Source: Bradyrhizobium sp. CB2312 (GTDB lineage Bacteria; Pseudomonadota; Alphaproteobacteria; Rhizobiales; Xanthobacteraceae). From it: a stretch of DNA of 64,000 bases. Where the stretch lies: assembly GCF_029714425.1 (NCBI RefSeq), contig NZ_CP121668.1, positions 4,919,501-4,983,500 of the forward strand, read 5' to 3'. The position numbers and the translations under genes are program-made. Below the pieces are notes generated by a model that saw only the letters and a program-made list of their open reading frames with translations, was not told the DNA's origin and ran no database searches. Shown in pieces: positions 9,147-18,038 of the stretch (the stretch's first letter is position 1; each line of letters begins with the position of its first letter).

Positions 9147-9255
9147 GAAGCGGCATCTCGTTCTGGGTCCCGGGGGCTGAAGCGCAATGTACAAACTCGG
9201 CGCCCCAGATCCCTACACGCCGCCAGAGCCGGGTTTGATGCGCGCGCGCCCTTGA

Positions 9256-9273
9256 TTCCCCGTCTTCGGGGAA
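9256..9273. terminator. Stem-loop between convergent genes
   Basis: TTCCCCG/CGGGGAA seven-base-pair stem with a four-base loop, between the outer-membrane gene and the oppositely directed DUF815 gene. It is followed on the plus strand by a second small hairpin (ACCCG/CGGGT, ~9277-9290). No strong U-run on either side, so termination is only possible. Confidence 0.35.
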
Positions 9274-9304
9274 AGACACCCGTAACCGGGTTGCGATCCG
9301 ACCG

Positions 9305-10297
9305 CTACGTCGCCGCCAGCTTCACACCCAGCCGGCCCGCCAGCTCCTGCACGAACTGCCAGGCGACGCGGCCCGAGCGAGAGCCGCGCGTGGTCGACCA
9401 TTCCAGCGCTTCGCGCTCCAGGGCCTCGTCGTCGATCTTGATGCCGAAATGGCTGCAATAGCCGCGAACCATCGCGAGATATTCGTCCTGGCTGCAGCGG
9501 TGGAAGCCGAGCCACAGGCCGAAGCGATCCGACAGCGAGACCTTCTCCTCGACCGCTTCGCCGGGATTGATCGCGGTCGAGCGCTCGTTCTCGATCATGT
9601 CACGCGCCAGCAGATGGCGGCGGTTGGACGTGGCGTAGAGGATGACGTTCTCGGGCCGGCCCTCGATGCCGCCTTCGAGCACGGCCTTGAGCGATTTGTA
9701 GGACGCGTCGTTGCCGTCGAAGGAGAGGTCGTCGATGAACACGATGAAGCGGAAGCTGGCGTCGCGGAGCTTCTCCATCAGCATCGGCAGCGTTTCGATG
9801 TCCTCGCGGTGGATCTCGATCAGCTTCAGCCTGTCGGCGGGCTTGCGGTCCGCATTGATGCTGGCATGTGCCGCTTTCACCAGGGACGACTTGCCCATGC
9901 CGCGCGCGCCCCAGAGCAGGGCGTTGTTGGCGGGTAGGCCGCCCGCAAAGCGCTCGGTGTTCTCCATCAGGATGTCGCGCATCCGGTCGACGCCCTTGAG
10001 CAGGAACAGCTCGACGCGGCTGACCCGCGGCACCGCCGAAAGGCGGCCGTCGGGGTGCCAGACATAGGCGTCTGCCCGGTCGAACGAGGCGGGTTCGGCG
10101 ATCGGCTTGCCCTGGGCGGCAAGGTGCGCGGCGATCGTCTCCAGCGCGAGGACGATGCGCTCCTGGGCGAGGTCCGGGGCTGCTGTGGCGGCTGCGTTAA
10201 CCGCCCCCTTGGGGCGATTTGCCGCGAGGCGGGCAGGCTTCTTGGCAGGGGTACGGGGGCCTTTGCCGGCCGGGCTTTTGCTTGGTTTTTTGGGCAT
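9305..10297 (-). CDS. DUF815 family AAA+ ATP-binding protein
   Basis: A 330-residue ATPase. The N-terminus is a Lys/Pro/Ala-rich tail (MPKKPSKSPAGKG). The AAA+ core has a Walker A motif GARGMGKSSLVKA and a Walker B-like motif FIVFIDDLSFD, followed by the sensor-like ILYATSNRRHLL. This is the DUF815 family, whose function is unclear; a chaperone or remodelling role is commonly guessed. An open frame continues 28 codons upstream, but MPKKPSK at 10297 is the better start because the earlier part is out of character. In related genomes this gene lies near pcm/nlpD and yajC; here the sulfatase block separates it from nlpD. Confidence 0.87.
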   Translation of the reverse strand: MPKKPSKSPAGKGPRTPAKKPARLAANRPKGAVNAAATAAPDLAQERIVLALETIAAHLAAQGKPIAEPASFDRADAYVWHPDGRLSAVPRVSRVELFLLKGVDRMRDILMENTERFAGGLPANNALLWGARGMGKSSLVKAAHASINADRKPADRLKLIEIHREDIETLPMLMEKLRDASFRFIVFIDDLSFDGNDASYKSLKAVLEGGIEGRPENVILYATSNRRHLLARDMIENERSTAINPGEAVEEKVSLSDRFGLWLGFHRCSQDEYLAMVRGYCSHFGIKIDDEALEREALEWSTTRGSRSGRVAWQFVQELAGRLGVKLAAT

Positions 10298-10479
10298 GTC
10301 CGAAGTTCCTGAGAACGCAGCCTTATCGGGCCTGACGGCGCGCCGCAAGGTGGCCAAATCGCCGGTCTGGCAGCGTTGCAATTGGGGCGGTGGCCGCTAT
10401 AGTCCGCGCGAATTTGACCGAACCGGTCGCCTTTGAGGGCCTGACCGGCTGTCCCCCGTTCTCACGAGGATCGTCCGAA

Positions 10480-10848
10480 ATGTTGATTACCCCTGCGTAT
10501 GCCCAGGCTGCGGGCGCCGGTGACACCAACAGCATGTTGATGTCGCTGCTGCCGTTCGCCCTGATCTTCGTGATCATGTACTTCCTGATTCTGCGTCCGC
10601 AGCAGAAGAAGGTCCGCGACCATGCCGACCTCGTGAAGAACATCCGCCGCGGCGACACCGTCGTGACCTCGGGCGGCCTCGTCGGCAAGGTCACCAAGGT
10701 CGTCGATGACGACCAGATCGAATTCGAGATCTCCGATGGCGTGCGCGTGCGGCAGATGCGCCAGATGATCTCCGGCGTCCGCGCCAAGGGCGAGCCGGCC
10801 AAGGAAAGCTCGAAGGAAAGCGCGAAGGACGACACCGCGGCCAAGTGA
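10480..10848 (+). CDS. yajC: Preprotein translocase subunit YajC
   Basis: A 122-residue inner-membrane protein, accessory to the SecDF translocation complex. A single membrane segment (LLPFALIFVIMYFLIL) is followed directly by RPQQKKVRDH, the family signature, then a soluble domain with the SH3-like GDTVVTSGGLVGKV. The start at 10480 is chosen since AGGA lies at a good distance before it; the frame is open 30 codons further upstream without a ribosome site. The C-terminal tail is rich in Lys/Ser/Glu. It is followed by secD and secF in an operon. Confidence 0.95.
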   Translation: MLITPAYAQAAGAGDTNSMLMSLLPFALIFVIMYFLILRPQQKKVRDHADLVKNIRRGDTVVTSGGLVGKVTKVVDDDQIEFEISDGVRVRQMRQMISGVRAKGEPAKESSKESAKDDTAAK

Positions 10849-10897
10849 GCGCTTTGCTGCGAGCATCTCAAGTCTCCTGATCTGACAGGTCCAGTCG

Positions 10898-12502
10898 ATG
10901 TTGTATTTCACGCGGTGGAAGGCGCTCGGGATTATCCTGACGGCGCTGATCGTGTGCCTCTGCGCGGTCCCGAACTTCTTTCCCGAAGCGCAGGTCAAGA
11001 CCTGGCCCGCCTGGGCGCAGCGCCGGCTCGTGCTCGGCCTCGACCTCCAGGGCGGCTCCTATCTGCTGCTCGAGGTCGATTCTGCCTATGTGAAGAAGGA
11101 GCGGCTCGATCAGATCCGTGACGACGTGCGCCGGACTCTGCGCGATGCCAAGATCGGCTTCACCGGCGGCGTCACCGTGCGCAACGACGCGGCCGAGGTG
11201 CGTATCACCAAGGAGACCGACGTGCAGCCGGCGCTCGCCAAGCTGCGCGAGCTGTCCCAGCCCTTGGGCGGTCTGATGGGATCGAGCGGTCAGCGCGATC
11301 TCGAGGTGACCGACGCCGGCGGCGGCGTGATCCGCCTGACCATCCCGCAGGCCGCGATGCTCGACCGCATGCGCAAGACCATCGAGCAGTCGATCCAGAT
11401 CGTCGAGCGTCGCGTCAACGAGCTCGGCACCGTCGAGCCCGTGATCCAGCGCCAGGGCAACGACCGCATCCTGGTGCAGGTTCCCGGCCTTCAGGATCCG
11501 ACCCGCCTGAAGGAATTGCTGGGCAAGACCGCGAAGATGGAATTCCGCATGGTCGACACCTCCGTGCCGCCGGATCAGGCGCAGCAGGGCAGGTTGCCGC
11601 CGGAATCCGAGCTCTTGATGAGCGCCTCGCCGCCGCCGACGCCTTACGTGGTCAAGAAGCAGGTGCTGGTCGCCGGCGGCGACCTCACCGATGCCCAGGC
11701 GAGCTTCGACCAGCGCACCGGCGAGCCGGTCGTCAGCTTCAAGTTCAACACGTCGGGCGCGCGCAAATTCGCGCAGGCGACGCAGGAAAACGTCGGGCTG
11801 CCGTTCGCGATCGTGCTCGACAACAAGGTGATCTCGGCGCCCGTGATCCGCGAGCCCATCACCGGCGGCCAGGGCCAGATCTCCGGCAATTTCACCGTGC
11901 AATCGGCCAACGATCTCGCCATCCTGCTGCGCGCCGGCGCGCTGCCGGCGCCGCTGACCGTGGTCGAGGAGCGCACCGTCGGCCCGGGCCTCGGCCAGGA
12001 CTCGATCGAGAAGGGCGAGCTTGCGGCTTACGTCGGCTCGATCCTCGTTATTGTGTTCATGCTGCTGACCTACCGGCTGTTCGGCGTGTTCGCCAACATC
12101 GCGGTGGCGATCAACGTCGCCATGATCTTCGGCCTGTTGTCGCTGCTCAACGCCACGCTGACGCTGCCCGGCATCGCCGGCATCGTGCTCACCGTCGGCA
12201 TTGCGGTCGATAGCAACGTGCTGATCTACGAGCGTATCCGCGAGGAATTGCGCGGCGGCCGCAACGCGATCTCGGCGATCGACGCCGGCTTCAAGCGCGC
12301 GCTCGCGACCATCCTCGATTCCAACATCACCACCTTCATTGCTGCCGCGGTGCTGTTCTACATCGGCACCGGCCCGGTGCGCGGCTTCGCCGTGACGCTC
12401 GGCATCGGCATCATCACCACGGTGTTCACCGCCTTCACCCTGACCCGGCTGATCGTCGCCTGGTGGGTGCGGTGGAAGCGGCCGCAGAGCGTGCCGATCT
12501 AG
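10898..12502 (+). CDS. secD: Protein translocase subunit SecD
   Basis: A 534-residue RND-type membrane protein that uses the proton gradient to aid late steps of protein export. The first membrane segment is at about 7-26. The LVLGLDLQGGSYLLLEV motif (D1 motif) follows, then a large periplasmic domain, and five further membrane segments in the last ~170 residues, including the conserved GIAVDSNVLIYERIREE. Length is usual for the family. It lies 49 bases after yajC and 10 bases before secF. Confidence 0.96.
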   Translation: MLYFTRWKALGIILTALIVCLCAVPNFFPEAQVKTWPAWAQRRLVLGLDLQGGSYLLLEVDSAYVKKERLDQIRDDVRRTLRDAKIGFTGGVTVRNDAAEVRITKETDVQPALAKLRELSQPLGGLMGSSGQRDLEVTDAGGGVIRLTIPQAAMLDRMRKTIEQSIQIVERRVNELGTVEPVIQRQGNDRILVQVPGLQDPTRLKELLGKTAKMEFRMVDTSVPPDQAQQGRLPPESELLMSASPPPTPYVVKKQVLVAGGDLTDAQASFDQRTGEPVVSFKFNTSGARKFAQATQENVGLPFAIVLDNKVISAPVIREPITGGQGQISGNFTVQSANDLAILLRAGALPAPLTVVEERTVGPGLGQDSIEKGELAAYVGSILVIVFMLLTYRLFGVFANIAVAINVAMIFGLLSLLNATLTLPGIAGIVLTVGIAVDSNVLIYERIREELRGGRNAISAIDAGFKRALATILDSNITTFIAAAVLFYIGTGPVRGFAVTLGIGIITTVFTAFTLTRLIVAWWVRWKRPQSVPI

Positions 12503-12512
12503 GAGCCTGATC

Positions 12513-13532
12513 GTGACTCACACCGTTCTCATCGGGCTCGGCGTCCTCATTGCCATTCTCACCGTGGTCGCGGCGCTTGGCCTGTTTCCGTCGCTGCGCA
12601 TCGTTCCGGACAACACGCATTTCGACTTCACGCGCTTCCGCCGCATCAGCTTCCCGATCTCGGCGGCGCTGTCGATCGTCGCGATCACGCTGTTCTTCAC
12701 CCACGGCTTGAACCTCGGTATCGACTTCAAGGGCGGCACGCTGCTCGAGGTGAAGGCGAAGTCCGGCACCGCCGACATCGCGGCGATGCGCACCACGCTC
12801 GACGCTCTGGGTCTCGGCGAAATCCAGTTGCAGCAGTTCGGCGGGCCCGAGAACGTCCTGATCCGTGTTGCGGAACAGCCGGGGGGCGACGCCGCCCAGC
12901 AGGCGGCCCTGCAGAAGCTTCGTGGCGCGCTCGGCGACAGCGTCGACATTCAGCGCACCGAAGTGCTCGGTCCGCGCGTCGCCGGTGAGCTCTTGGCCTA
13001 CGGCATGCTCGGCCTGATGCTCGCGATCGTCGCGATCCTGATCTATCTCTGGTTCCGGTTCGAATGGCAGTTCGCGCTGGGCGCCATGATCGCCAACGTG
13101 CACGACATCGTGCTGACGATCGGCTTCATGTCGATCAGCCAGGTCGATTTCGACCTGACCAGCATCGCGGCGCTGCTGACGATTCTGGGCTATTCGCTCA
13201 ACGACACCGTCGTGATCTACGACCGTATCCGCGAGATGCTGCGGCGCTACAAGAAGATGCCGATGCCGCAGCTGCTCAACGAGTCCATCAACTCGACCCT
13301 GTCGCGCTCGATCATCACCCACGTCACGGTGACGCTGGCACTGCTGGCGCTGCTGCTGTTCGGTGGTCATGCCATCCACAGCTTCACCGCGGTGATGATG
13401 TTCGGCGTGGTGCTTGTCGGCACCTACACCTCGATCTTCATCGCGGCTCCGATCCTGATCTATCTCGGCGTCGGCGAGCATCGCGAGGATGCGCCCGATA
13501 CGGCTGCACCGGCGAAGAAAGGCAAGGCGTGA
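12513..13532 (+). CDS. secF: Protein translocase subunit SecF
   Basis: A 339-residue partner of SecD in the SecDF-YajC complex of the inner membrane. Motifs include GLNLGIDFKGGTLLEV in the periplasmic part and the membrane motif LTILGYSLNDTVVIYDRIRE. The start is a GTG at 12513, preceded by AGGAG seven bases upstream, which also overlaps the end of secD. A short N-terminal extension of one extra hydrophobic segment precedes the first conserved membrane segment. Confidence 0.95.
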   Translation: MTHTVLIGLGVLIAILTVVAALGLFPSLRIVPDNTHFDFTRFRRISFPISAALSIVAITLFFTHGLNLGIDFKGGTLLEVKAKSGTADIAAMRTTLDALGLGEIQLQQFGGPENVLIRVAEQPGGDAAQQAALQKLRGALGDSVDIQRTEVLGPRVAGELLAYGMLGLMLAIVAILIYLWFRFEWQFALGAMIANVHDIVLTIGFMSISQVDFDLTSIAALLTILGYSLNDTVVIYDRIREMLRRYKKMPMPQLLNESINSTLSRSIITHVTVTLALLALLLFGGHAIHSFTAVMMFGVVLVGTYTSIFIAAPILIYLGVGEHREDAPDTAAPAKKGKA

Positions 13533-13592
13533 TCCGAACCCTATGCCCTCGCACGAGTTTGCGAGGGTAGTCAGCCCATTCGGACGAAGCTC

Positions 13593-13976
13593 ATGGCCGG
13601 CGATCCCAACGCTCCGCATTTCCCGCGCTCGGCGCCGATCGAGGCCTATGGCAAGGGCGGTTTCGCCTTTGCCGGCATGTCGCATCGCGGCTCGCTGCTC
13701 TGCTTGCCCGACGCGATCTGGGCCTGGGACGTGACCGATCCGGCCAAGATCGACCGCTATTCGCTGGACCGGGTGTTCGCGGCCGCGAACGGCATCGACA
13801 CGCTGCTGATCGGCACCGGAACCGGGCTCTGGCTGCCGCCGCCAGAGCTGCGCCAGGCGCTCAAGGCGGTGAGGGTGGTGCTGGACACGATGCAGACCGG
13901 CCCCGCCGTGCGCACCTACAACATCATGATCGGCGAACGGCGGCGTGTCGCAGCCGCGCTGATCGCCGTGCCATGA
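13593..13976 (+). CDS. Mth938-like (DUF498) domain protein
   Basis: A 127-residue protein of the Mth938/NDUFAF3 family. Typical segments are IEAYGKGGFAFAG, IDTLLIGTGTG and MQTGPAVRTYNIMIGERR. The mitochondrial relative NDUFAF3 takes part in complex I assembly; a similar role in bacteria is inference. The stop overlaps the start of the next gene by four bases (ATGA), so the two are translationally coupled. The next gene resembles NDUFAF6, another complex I assembly factor, which makes the pairing suggestive. Confidence 0.85.
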   Translation: MAGDPNAPHFPRSAPIEAYGKGGFAFAGMSHRGSLLCLPDAIWAWDVTDPAKIDRYSLDRVFAAANGIDTLLIGTGTGLWLPPPELRQALKAVRVVLDTMQTGPAVRTYNIMIGERRRVAAALIAVP

Positions 13977-14833
13977 GCAGTGCCCCGCCGCCGGACACTG
14001 TGACTTACTGCGCCGATCTGCTGCGCAGCCATGACTTTCCGCGCTATGCCGCAACGCTGTTCGTGCCGGCCGCCGAGCGTCGTGCGCTGCTGGCGCTCTA
14101 TGCCTTCAATGTCGAGATCGTCCGCGTCCGCGACCAGGTGAGCCAGCCCTTGCCCGGCGAGATCCGCTTCCAATGGTGGACCGATCTGCTCGCGGGCCAC
14201 GCCCATGGCAGCGCCGAGGGCAATCCGGTGGCAGCGGAGCTGCTCCGCGCGATCCGCGATTTCGACCTGCCGGTCGAACCGCTGTCGCTGCTCGTCGACG
14301 AGCACCAGTTCGATCTCTACAACGATCCGATGCCGACCACGGCGGCGCTGGAAGGCTATCTGGCCGCGACCTCATCGGCGCTGTTTGCCCTCGCGGCCCG
14401 CATCATGGCGCCGCCCTTGGATGCGGCCGAGCATCTCGCCCGCCATGCCGGACTGGCGCAGGGCATGGCGCAGGTCATCGCGAACTTGCCACGCGATGCG
14501 GCGCACCGACAATTGTTCCTGCCACAGCAGGTCCTGGCGCGTCACAATTGCAGCATGGAGGACGTGTTCGCCGGCAAGGACACGCCGAACCTGCGTGCCG
14601 TGCTGGACCAGGTTACGGGCGAAGCGCAGCAGCATCTGGCGACGGCGCTCTCGCTGCTGGCGGATGTGCCGGCCGCGGTTCGGTCGGCGTTTCTGCCGCT
14701 CGGACTGGTGCGGGCCGACCTCAAGCGCCTGTCGCAGCCAGCGCGCAATCCGTTTACGCCGCAGCCGGGCTCGCGGCTGCGCACGCTGTGGACGCTCTGG
14801 CGCGCCTCGCGCTCCCGGGAATTTACCAAATAG
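13973..14833 (+). CDS. Squalene/phytoene synthase family protein (NDUFAF6-like)
   Basis: A 286-residue all-alpha protein of the trans-isoprenyl diphosphate synthase fold. Recognisable segments are YCADLLRSHDFPRYAATLF, ALLALYAFNVEIVRVRDQV and EIRFQWWTDLL. The Asp-rich catalytic motifs of true phytoene synthases (DxxxD) are weak: the first reads EIVRVRDQV, and the second region around residues 155-165 lacks a clear DxxxD. It is therefore more likely an NDUFAF6-type assembly factor than a carotenoid enzyme. Coupled by a four-base overlap to the Mth938-like gene, whose relatives are also complex I assembly factors. Confidence 0.8.
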   Translation: MSSAPPPDTVTYCADLLRSHDFPRYAATLFVPAAERRALLALYAFNVEIVRVRDQVSQPLPGEIRFQWWTDLLAGHAHGSAEGNPVAAELLRAIRDFDLPVEPLSLLVDEHQFDLYNDPMPTTAALEGYLAATSSALFALAARIMAPPLDAAEHLARHAGLAQGMAQVIANLPRDAAHRQLFLPQQVLARHNCSMEDVFAGKDTPNLRAVLDQVTGEAQQHLATALSLLADVPAAVRSAFLPLGLVRADLKRLSQPARNPFTPQPGSRLRTLWTLWRASRSREFTK

Positions 14834-14878
14834 CGGTCGGCTTATCGCCTGGGCCTGTCAAATGCTCTATGCTGTCCC

Positions 14879-16123
14879 ATGGCCGAGTTGTCCCAAAATA
14901 CGTCTGTCGATCTCAGCGGCTTTCCGATCGCACCTAAGGACATTCATGTCGCCGCCGAGACCATCCGCGGCGCCGTCGTCGAGACGCCCTGCAGCTACAG
15001 CCGCACGCTGAGCAACATCTGCGGCTGCGACATCTGGCTGAAATTCGAGAACCTCCAGTTCACCTCCTCGTTCAAGGAGCGCGGCGCGCTCAATCGGCTC
15101 ACTGCGTTGACGCCGGAGGAGCGTGCGCGCGGCGTCATCGCGATGTCGGCGGGCAACCACGCGCAGGGCGTCGCCTATCACGCCAAGCGCCTCGGCATTC
15201 CCGCCACCATCGTGATGCCTGTGGGCACGCCGATGGTGAAGGTCGAGAACACCAGGCACCATGGCGCCGAGGTGGTGGTCACGGGCGCAACGCTGGAAGA
15301 GGCGGCCGCATTCGCGCGCAGCCACGGCGAGGCCCGCGGCATGATCTTCGTCCATCCTTACGACGATCCGCTGGTCATCGCGGGGCAGGGCACCGTTGGC
15401 CTTGAGATGCTCAACGCCGTGCCGGACCTCGATACGCTGGTCGTCCCGATCGGCGGCGGCGGACTGATCAGCGGCATCGCCATCGCCGCCAAGTCGATCA
15501 AGCCATCGCTGCGGATCCTGGGCGTCGAAGCCTGGCTCTATCCCTCGATGTACAACGCGATCCACGACGGCAATCTGCCGGCGCGCGGCGACACGCTTGC
15601 CGAAGGCATCGCGGTGAAGTCGCCCGGCAAGATCACCACCGAGATCGTCCGCCGTCTGGTCGATGACATCGCGCTCGTGAACGAAGCCGAGCTCGAGCGC
15701 GCGGTCGCAACCCTGATCTCGATCGAGAAGACGGTCGTCGAGGGCGCCGGCGCCGCCGGCCTCGCCGCGCTGATGTCCGATCCCTCCCGCTTTGCCGGCG
15801 ACAAAGTCGGCCTGGTGCTGAGCGGCGGCAATATCGACACGCGGTTGATTGCGTCCGTCCTCACCCGCGAGCTCGCGCGTGAGGGGCGGCTGACCCAGTT
15901 GTCACTCGACATCCCGGATCGGCCCGGACAGCTTGCTGCGGTCGCGGCGCTGCTGGCCGAGGCCGGCGCCAACATCATCGAGGTCTCGCATCAGCGGACC
16001 TTCTCCGACCTGCCGGCCAAGGCGACGCTGCTGCAACTCGTCATCGAGACCCGCGACGCCGCGCATCTCGACGAGGTCATGGCGAGGCTCAGCGCATCCG
16101 GACTGAGCGCGCGCTGCACCTGA
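14879..16123 (+). CDS. ilvA: Threonine ammonia-lyase
   Basis: A 414-residue PLP enzyme that deaminates threonine to 2-oxobutanoate, the entry to isoleucine synthesis. The PLP lysine lies in SSFKERGAL, the substrate loop in MSAGNHAQG, and the phosphate-binding glycines in PIGGGGLISG. LVLSGGNIDTRL follows. The last ~85 residues (LSLDIPDRPGQLAAVAALL) form one ACT-type regulatory domain, as in the shorter threonine deaminases rather than the two-domain IlvA of E. coli. It begins 45 bases after the previous gene on the same strand, without an obvious leader peptide. Confidence 0.92.
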   Translation: MAELSQNTSVDLSGFPIAPKDIHVAAETIRGAVVETPCSYSRTLSNICGCDIWLKFENLQFTSSFKERGALNRLTALTPEERARGVIAMSAGNHAQGVAYHAKRLGIPATIVMPVGTPMVKVENTRHHGAEVVVTGATLEEAAAFARSHGEARGMIFVHPYDDPLVIAGQGTVGLEMLNAVPDLDTLVVPIGGGGLISGIAIAAKSIKPSLRILGVEAWLYPSMYNAIHDGNLPARGDTLAEGIAVKSPGKITTEIVRRLVDDIALVNEAELERAVATLISIEKTVVEGAGAAGLAALMSDPSRFAGDKVGLVLSGGNIDTRLIASVLTRELAREGRLTQLSLDIPDRPGQLAAVAALLAEAGANIIEVSHQRTFSDLPAKATLLQLVIETRDAAHLDEVMARLSASGLSARCT

Positions 16124-16136
16124 GCGGTGCGCGCCG

Positions 16137-17315
16137 CTACCGTGCCGCCAAACCCGCCAGATGATCGATCAGCCGATCGATCTCGGCCTCCGTGTTGTAG
16201 TAATGCGGGGATGCCCGCACGAGCGGCGGCAGCGCGCGGATTTCGGCGTCGATGCGGGTGCTCGCAGGATCCGAAGCGCCGATGGTGATGCCGGCCGCAG
16301 CGGCGCTGCGGACGACGGCATCCGCCTCATGCCCCTCCATCGTGAAGCTGACGATGGCGCCCGGCGTGCGTCCGAGGTCGCGAATCGTGACGCCACGAAT
16401 GGATGCAAGGCCGCCGCGAAGACGATCCGCAAGCTCGCGGCAGCGCTGCTCGATCGGGCCCATTCCGATATCGAGGGCATAATCGACCGCGGCCCCAAGC
16501 CCGAGCCGGGCCGCGTAATTGTTCTCCCAGGTCTCGAAACGGCGTGCATCGTCGCGCAACCGGTATTCATCTCGCGCGACCCAGGGTGCCGCGAAGTGGT
16601 CGATCATGGGCGGCTCGAGGCGTTGCAGCAGCGCCCGGCGGACGTAGAGAAACCCGGTGCCGCGTGGGCCGCGCAGGAATTTGCGTCCCGTCGCCGACAG
16701 CATGTCACAGCCAATGGCTTCCACGTCGACCGCCATCTGGCCGACCGCCTGGCAGGCATCGAGCAGATAGGGAATGCCATGCTCCCGCGCGATCTTGCCG
16801 ATCGCCGCCGCGGGATTGACCAGCCCGCCATTGGTCGGGACCCAGGTGATTGCGATCAGCTTCACGCGCGCGTCGATCATGCGTTCGAGCGCGGCGACAT
16901 CGAGCTCTCCGCTGGCATCGCTCGGCACGATATCGATGGTCGCGCCGGTGCGCCTGGCGACCTGAAGAAACGCGACATAGTTGGCGGCATATTCCGCCTC
17001 GGCGGTCAGGATGCGATCGCCCTTGCGAAACGGCAGCGAATAGAACGTCATCTGCCAGGCAACCGTCGCGTTCTCCACGAGAGCGATCTCGTCAGGCGCG
17101 GCGTTCAGCAACCGTGCGACCGAGCCGTAAACCGCATCGAGCCGATCGGTCTCGCGGTCGGCGGCGGCATAGCCTCCGATCTCGGCTTCTAGGTCGATAT
17201 GCTGCTTCATCGCCGTGACAACGGAAGTCGGCATGAGAGCTGCGCCGGCGTTATGGAGGTAGGCTACTCGCGCGGCGGCGGGCGTGTCGGCGCGTATTCG
17301 GTCGAGGTCGATCAA
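16137..17315 (-). CDS. Class V aminotransferase (cysteine-desulfurase-like fold)
   Basis: A 392-residue PLP-dependent enzyme. The Schiff-base lysine is in SATGRKFLRGPRGTGFLYV, preceded by the cofactor-binding PYLLDACQAVGQ. It resembles the isopenicillin-N epimerase/selenocysteine-lyase-like branch, with no cysteine loop that would prove a desulfurase. Substrate unknown. The start is a TTG at 17315, with GGAG about seven bases upstream. It is convergent with ilvA, with a 13-base gap. Confidence 0.85.
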   Translation of the reverse strand: MIDLDRIRADTPAAARVAYLHNAGAALMPTSVVTAMKQHIDLEAEIGGYAAADRETDRLDAVYGSVARLLNAAPDEIALVENATVAWQMTFYSLPFRKGDRILTAEAEYAANYVAFLQVARRTGATIDIVPSDASGELDVAALERMIDARVKLIAITWVPTNGGLVNPAAAIGKIAREHGIPYLLDACQAVGQMAVDVEAIGCDMLSATGRKFLRGPRGTGFLYVRRALLQRLEPPMIDHFAAPWVARDEYRLRDDARRFETWENNYAARLGLGAAVDYALDIGMGPIEQRCRELADRLRGGLASIRGVTIRDLGRTPGAIVSFTMEGHEADAVVRSAAAAGITIGASDPASTRIDAEIRALPPLVRASPHYYNTEAEIDRLIDHLAGLAAR

Positions 17316-17389
17316 GTGCGTCTCCGCCTTTCGCGATCTTCATGCATTAGACGCGGGGAGGACTGCGAGCAAGACGGCCCGGTTTGGCC

Positions 17390-17941
17390 TCAGATGCAGA
17401 GGCCGAGCAGCTTGATGTGGCAACCGCTGGATTTCGGCTTGCTCGCGGGCGCAGTCTCGCGCTTCACGGCGACCAGCGGCTCCTTATCTTTGTTCTTCTT
17501 GCCCTTGGGCTCGTAATCGCCGGCGATCACCATCGCCCAATAGGTGCGTTTGCCGCTGGCGTTCTTGGCACTGGCGATGCCGACGCGGGAAGCGTTGTGC
17601 AGCAACAGGTTCTTGCGATGCCCGGAGGAGTCGATCCACTGTCCGAGCGTCTTCTCGAAATTGTCGTAGCCGTAGGCGATGTTCTCGGCGGCGCGGCCCG
17701 CGCCGGCCGGGGCGACGCGCTTGTTGAATGGACCGAGAGCGTCATGGCTGAGGTCGTCCTTCGCCGCCATCGCGCGCGCCTGGTCCATGGCGATGCGGTC
17801 CAGCGTTGCGTCGCGGACGACGCGGACTTCACCGTGCTTGAGGCGGAAGCTCGAGATCTGCTCGGCCGGAGACTCGGCCATGGCCGGGGCGGCCGCCAGC
17901 AGCAGAAGGCCGGCGATCAGGCCGCCAACCACACCGTGCAT
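17390..17941 (-). CDS. Secreted CAP-domain (SCP/PR1-like) protein
   Basis: A 183-residue exported protein. The signal peptide is hydrophobic up to APAMAES. The CAP core shows LDRIAMDQARAMAAKDDLSHD, then AGRAAENIAYGYDNFEKTLGQW and SSGHRKNLLLHNASRVGIA, which include the family His/Glu/His positions. The C-terminal tail is Lys-rich and ends with a small Cys pair (GCHIKLLGLC). The start at 17941 has GGGGGA upstream; an in-frame ATG at 17962 also has GGCGGA and cannot be excluded. Function of bacterial CAP proteins is not settled. Confidence 0.85.
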   Translation of the reverse strand: MHGVVGGLIAGLLLLAAAPAMAESPAEQISSFRLKHGEVRVVRDATLDRIAMDQARAMAAKDDLSHDALGPFNKRVAPAGAGRAAENIAYGYDNFEKTLGQWIDSSGHRKNLLLHNASRVGIASAKNASGKRTYWAMVIAGDYEPKGKKNKDKEPLVAVKRETAPASKPKSSGCHIKLLGLCI

Positions 17942-18038
17942 CGTCGTCCCCCGCGTCCCCATGATTCCGCCAAAGCCTGCCTTCGTTTGACCGCTTCTCC
18001 ATCGCCAATGTGGACGCTTCAAGGCACAGGGCCCCGCG

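Noticed and set aside
13973..14833. Carotenoid or hopanoid gene cluster
   Set aside because: A single phytoene-synthase-like protein without clear DxxxD motifs and without other terpenoid genes nearby.
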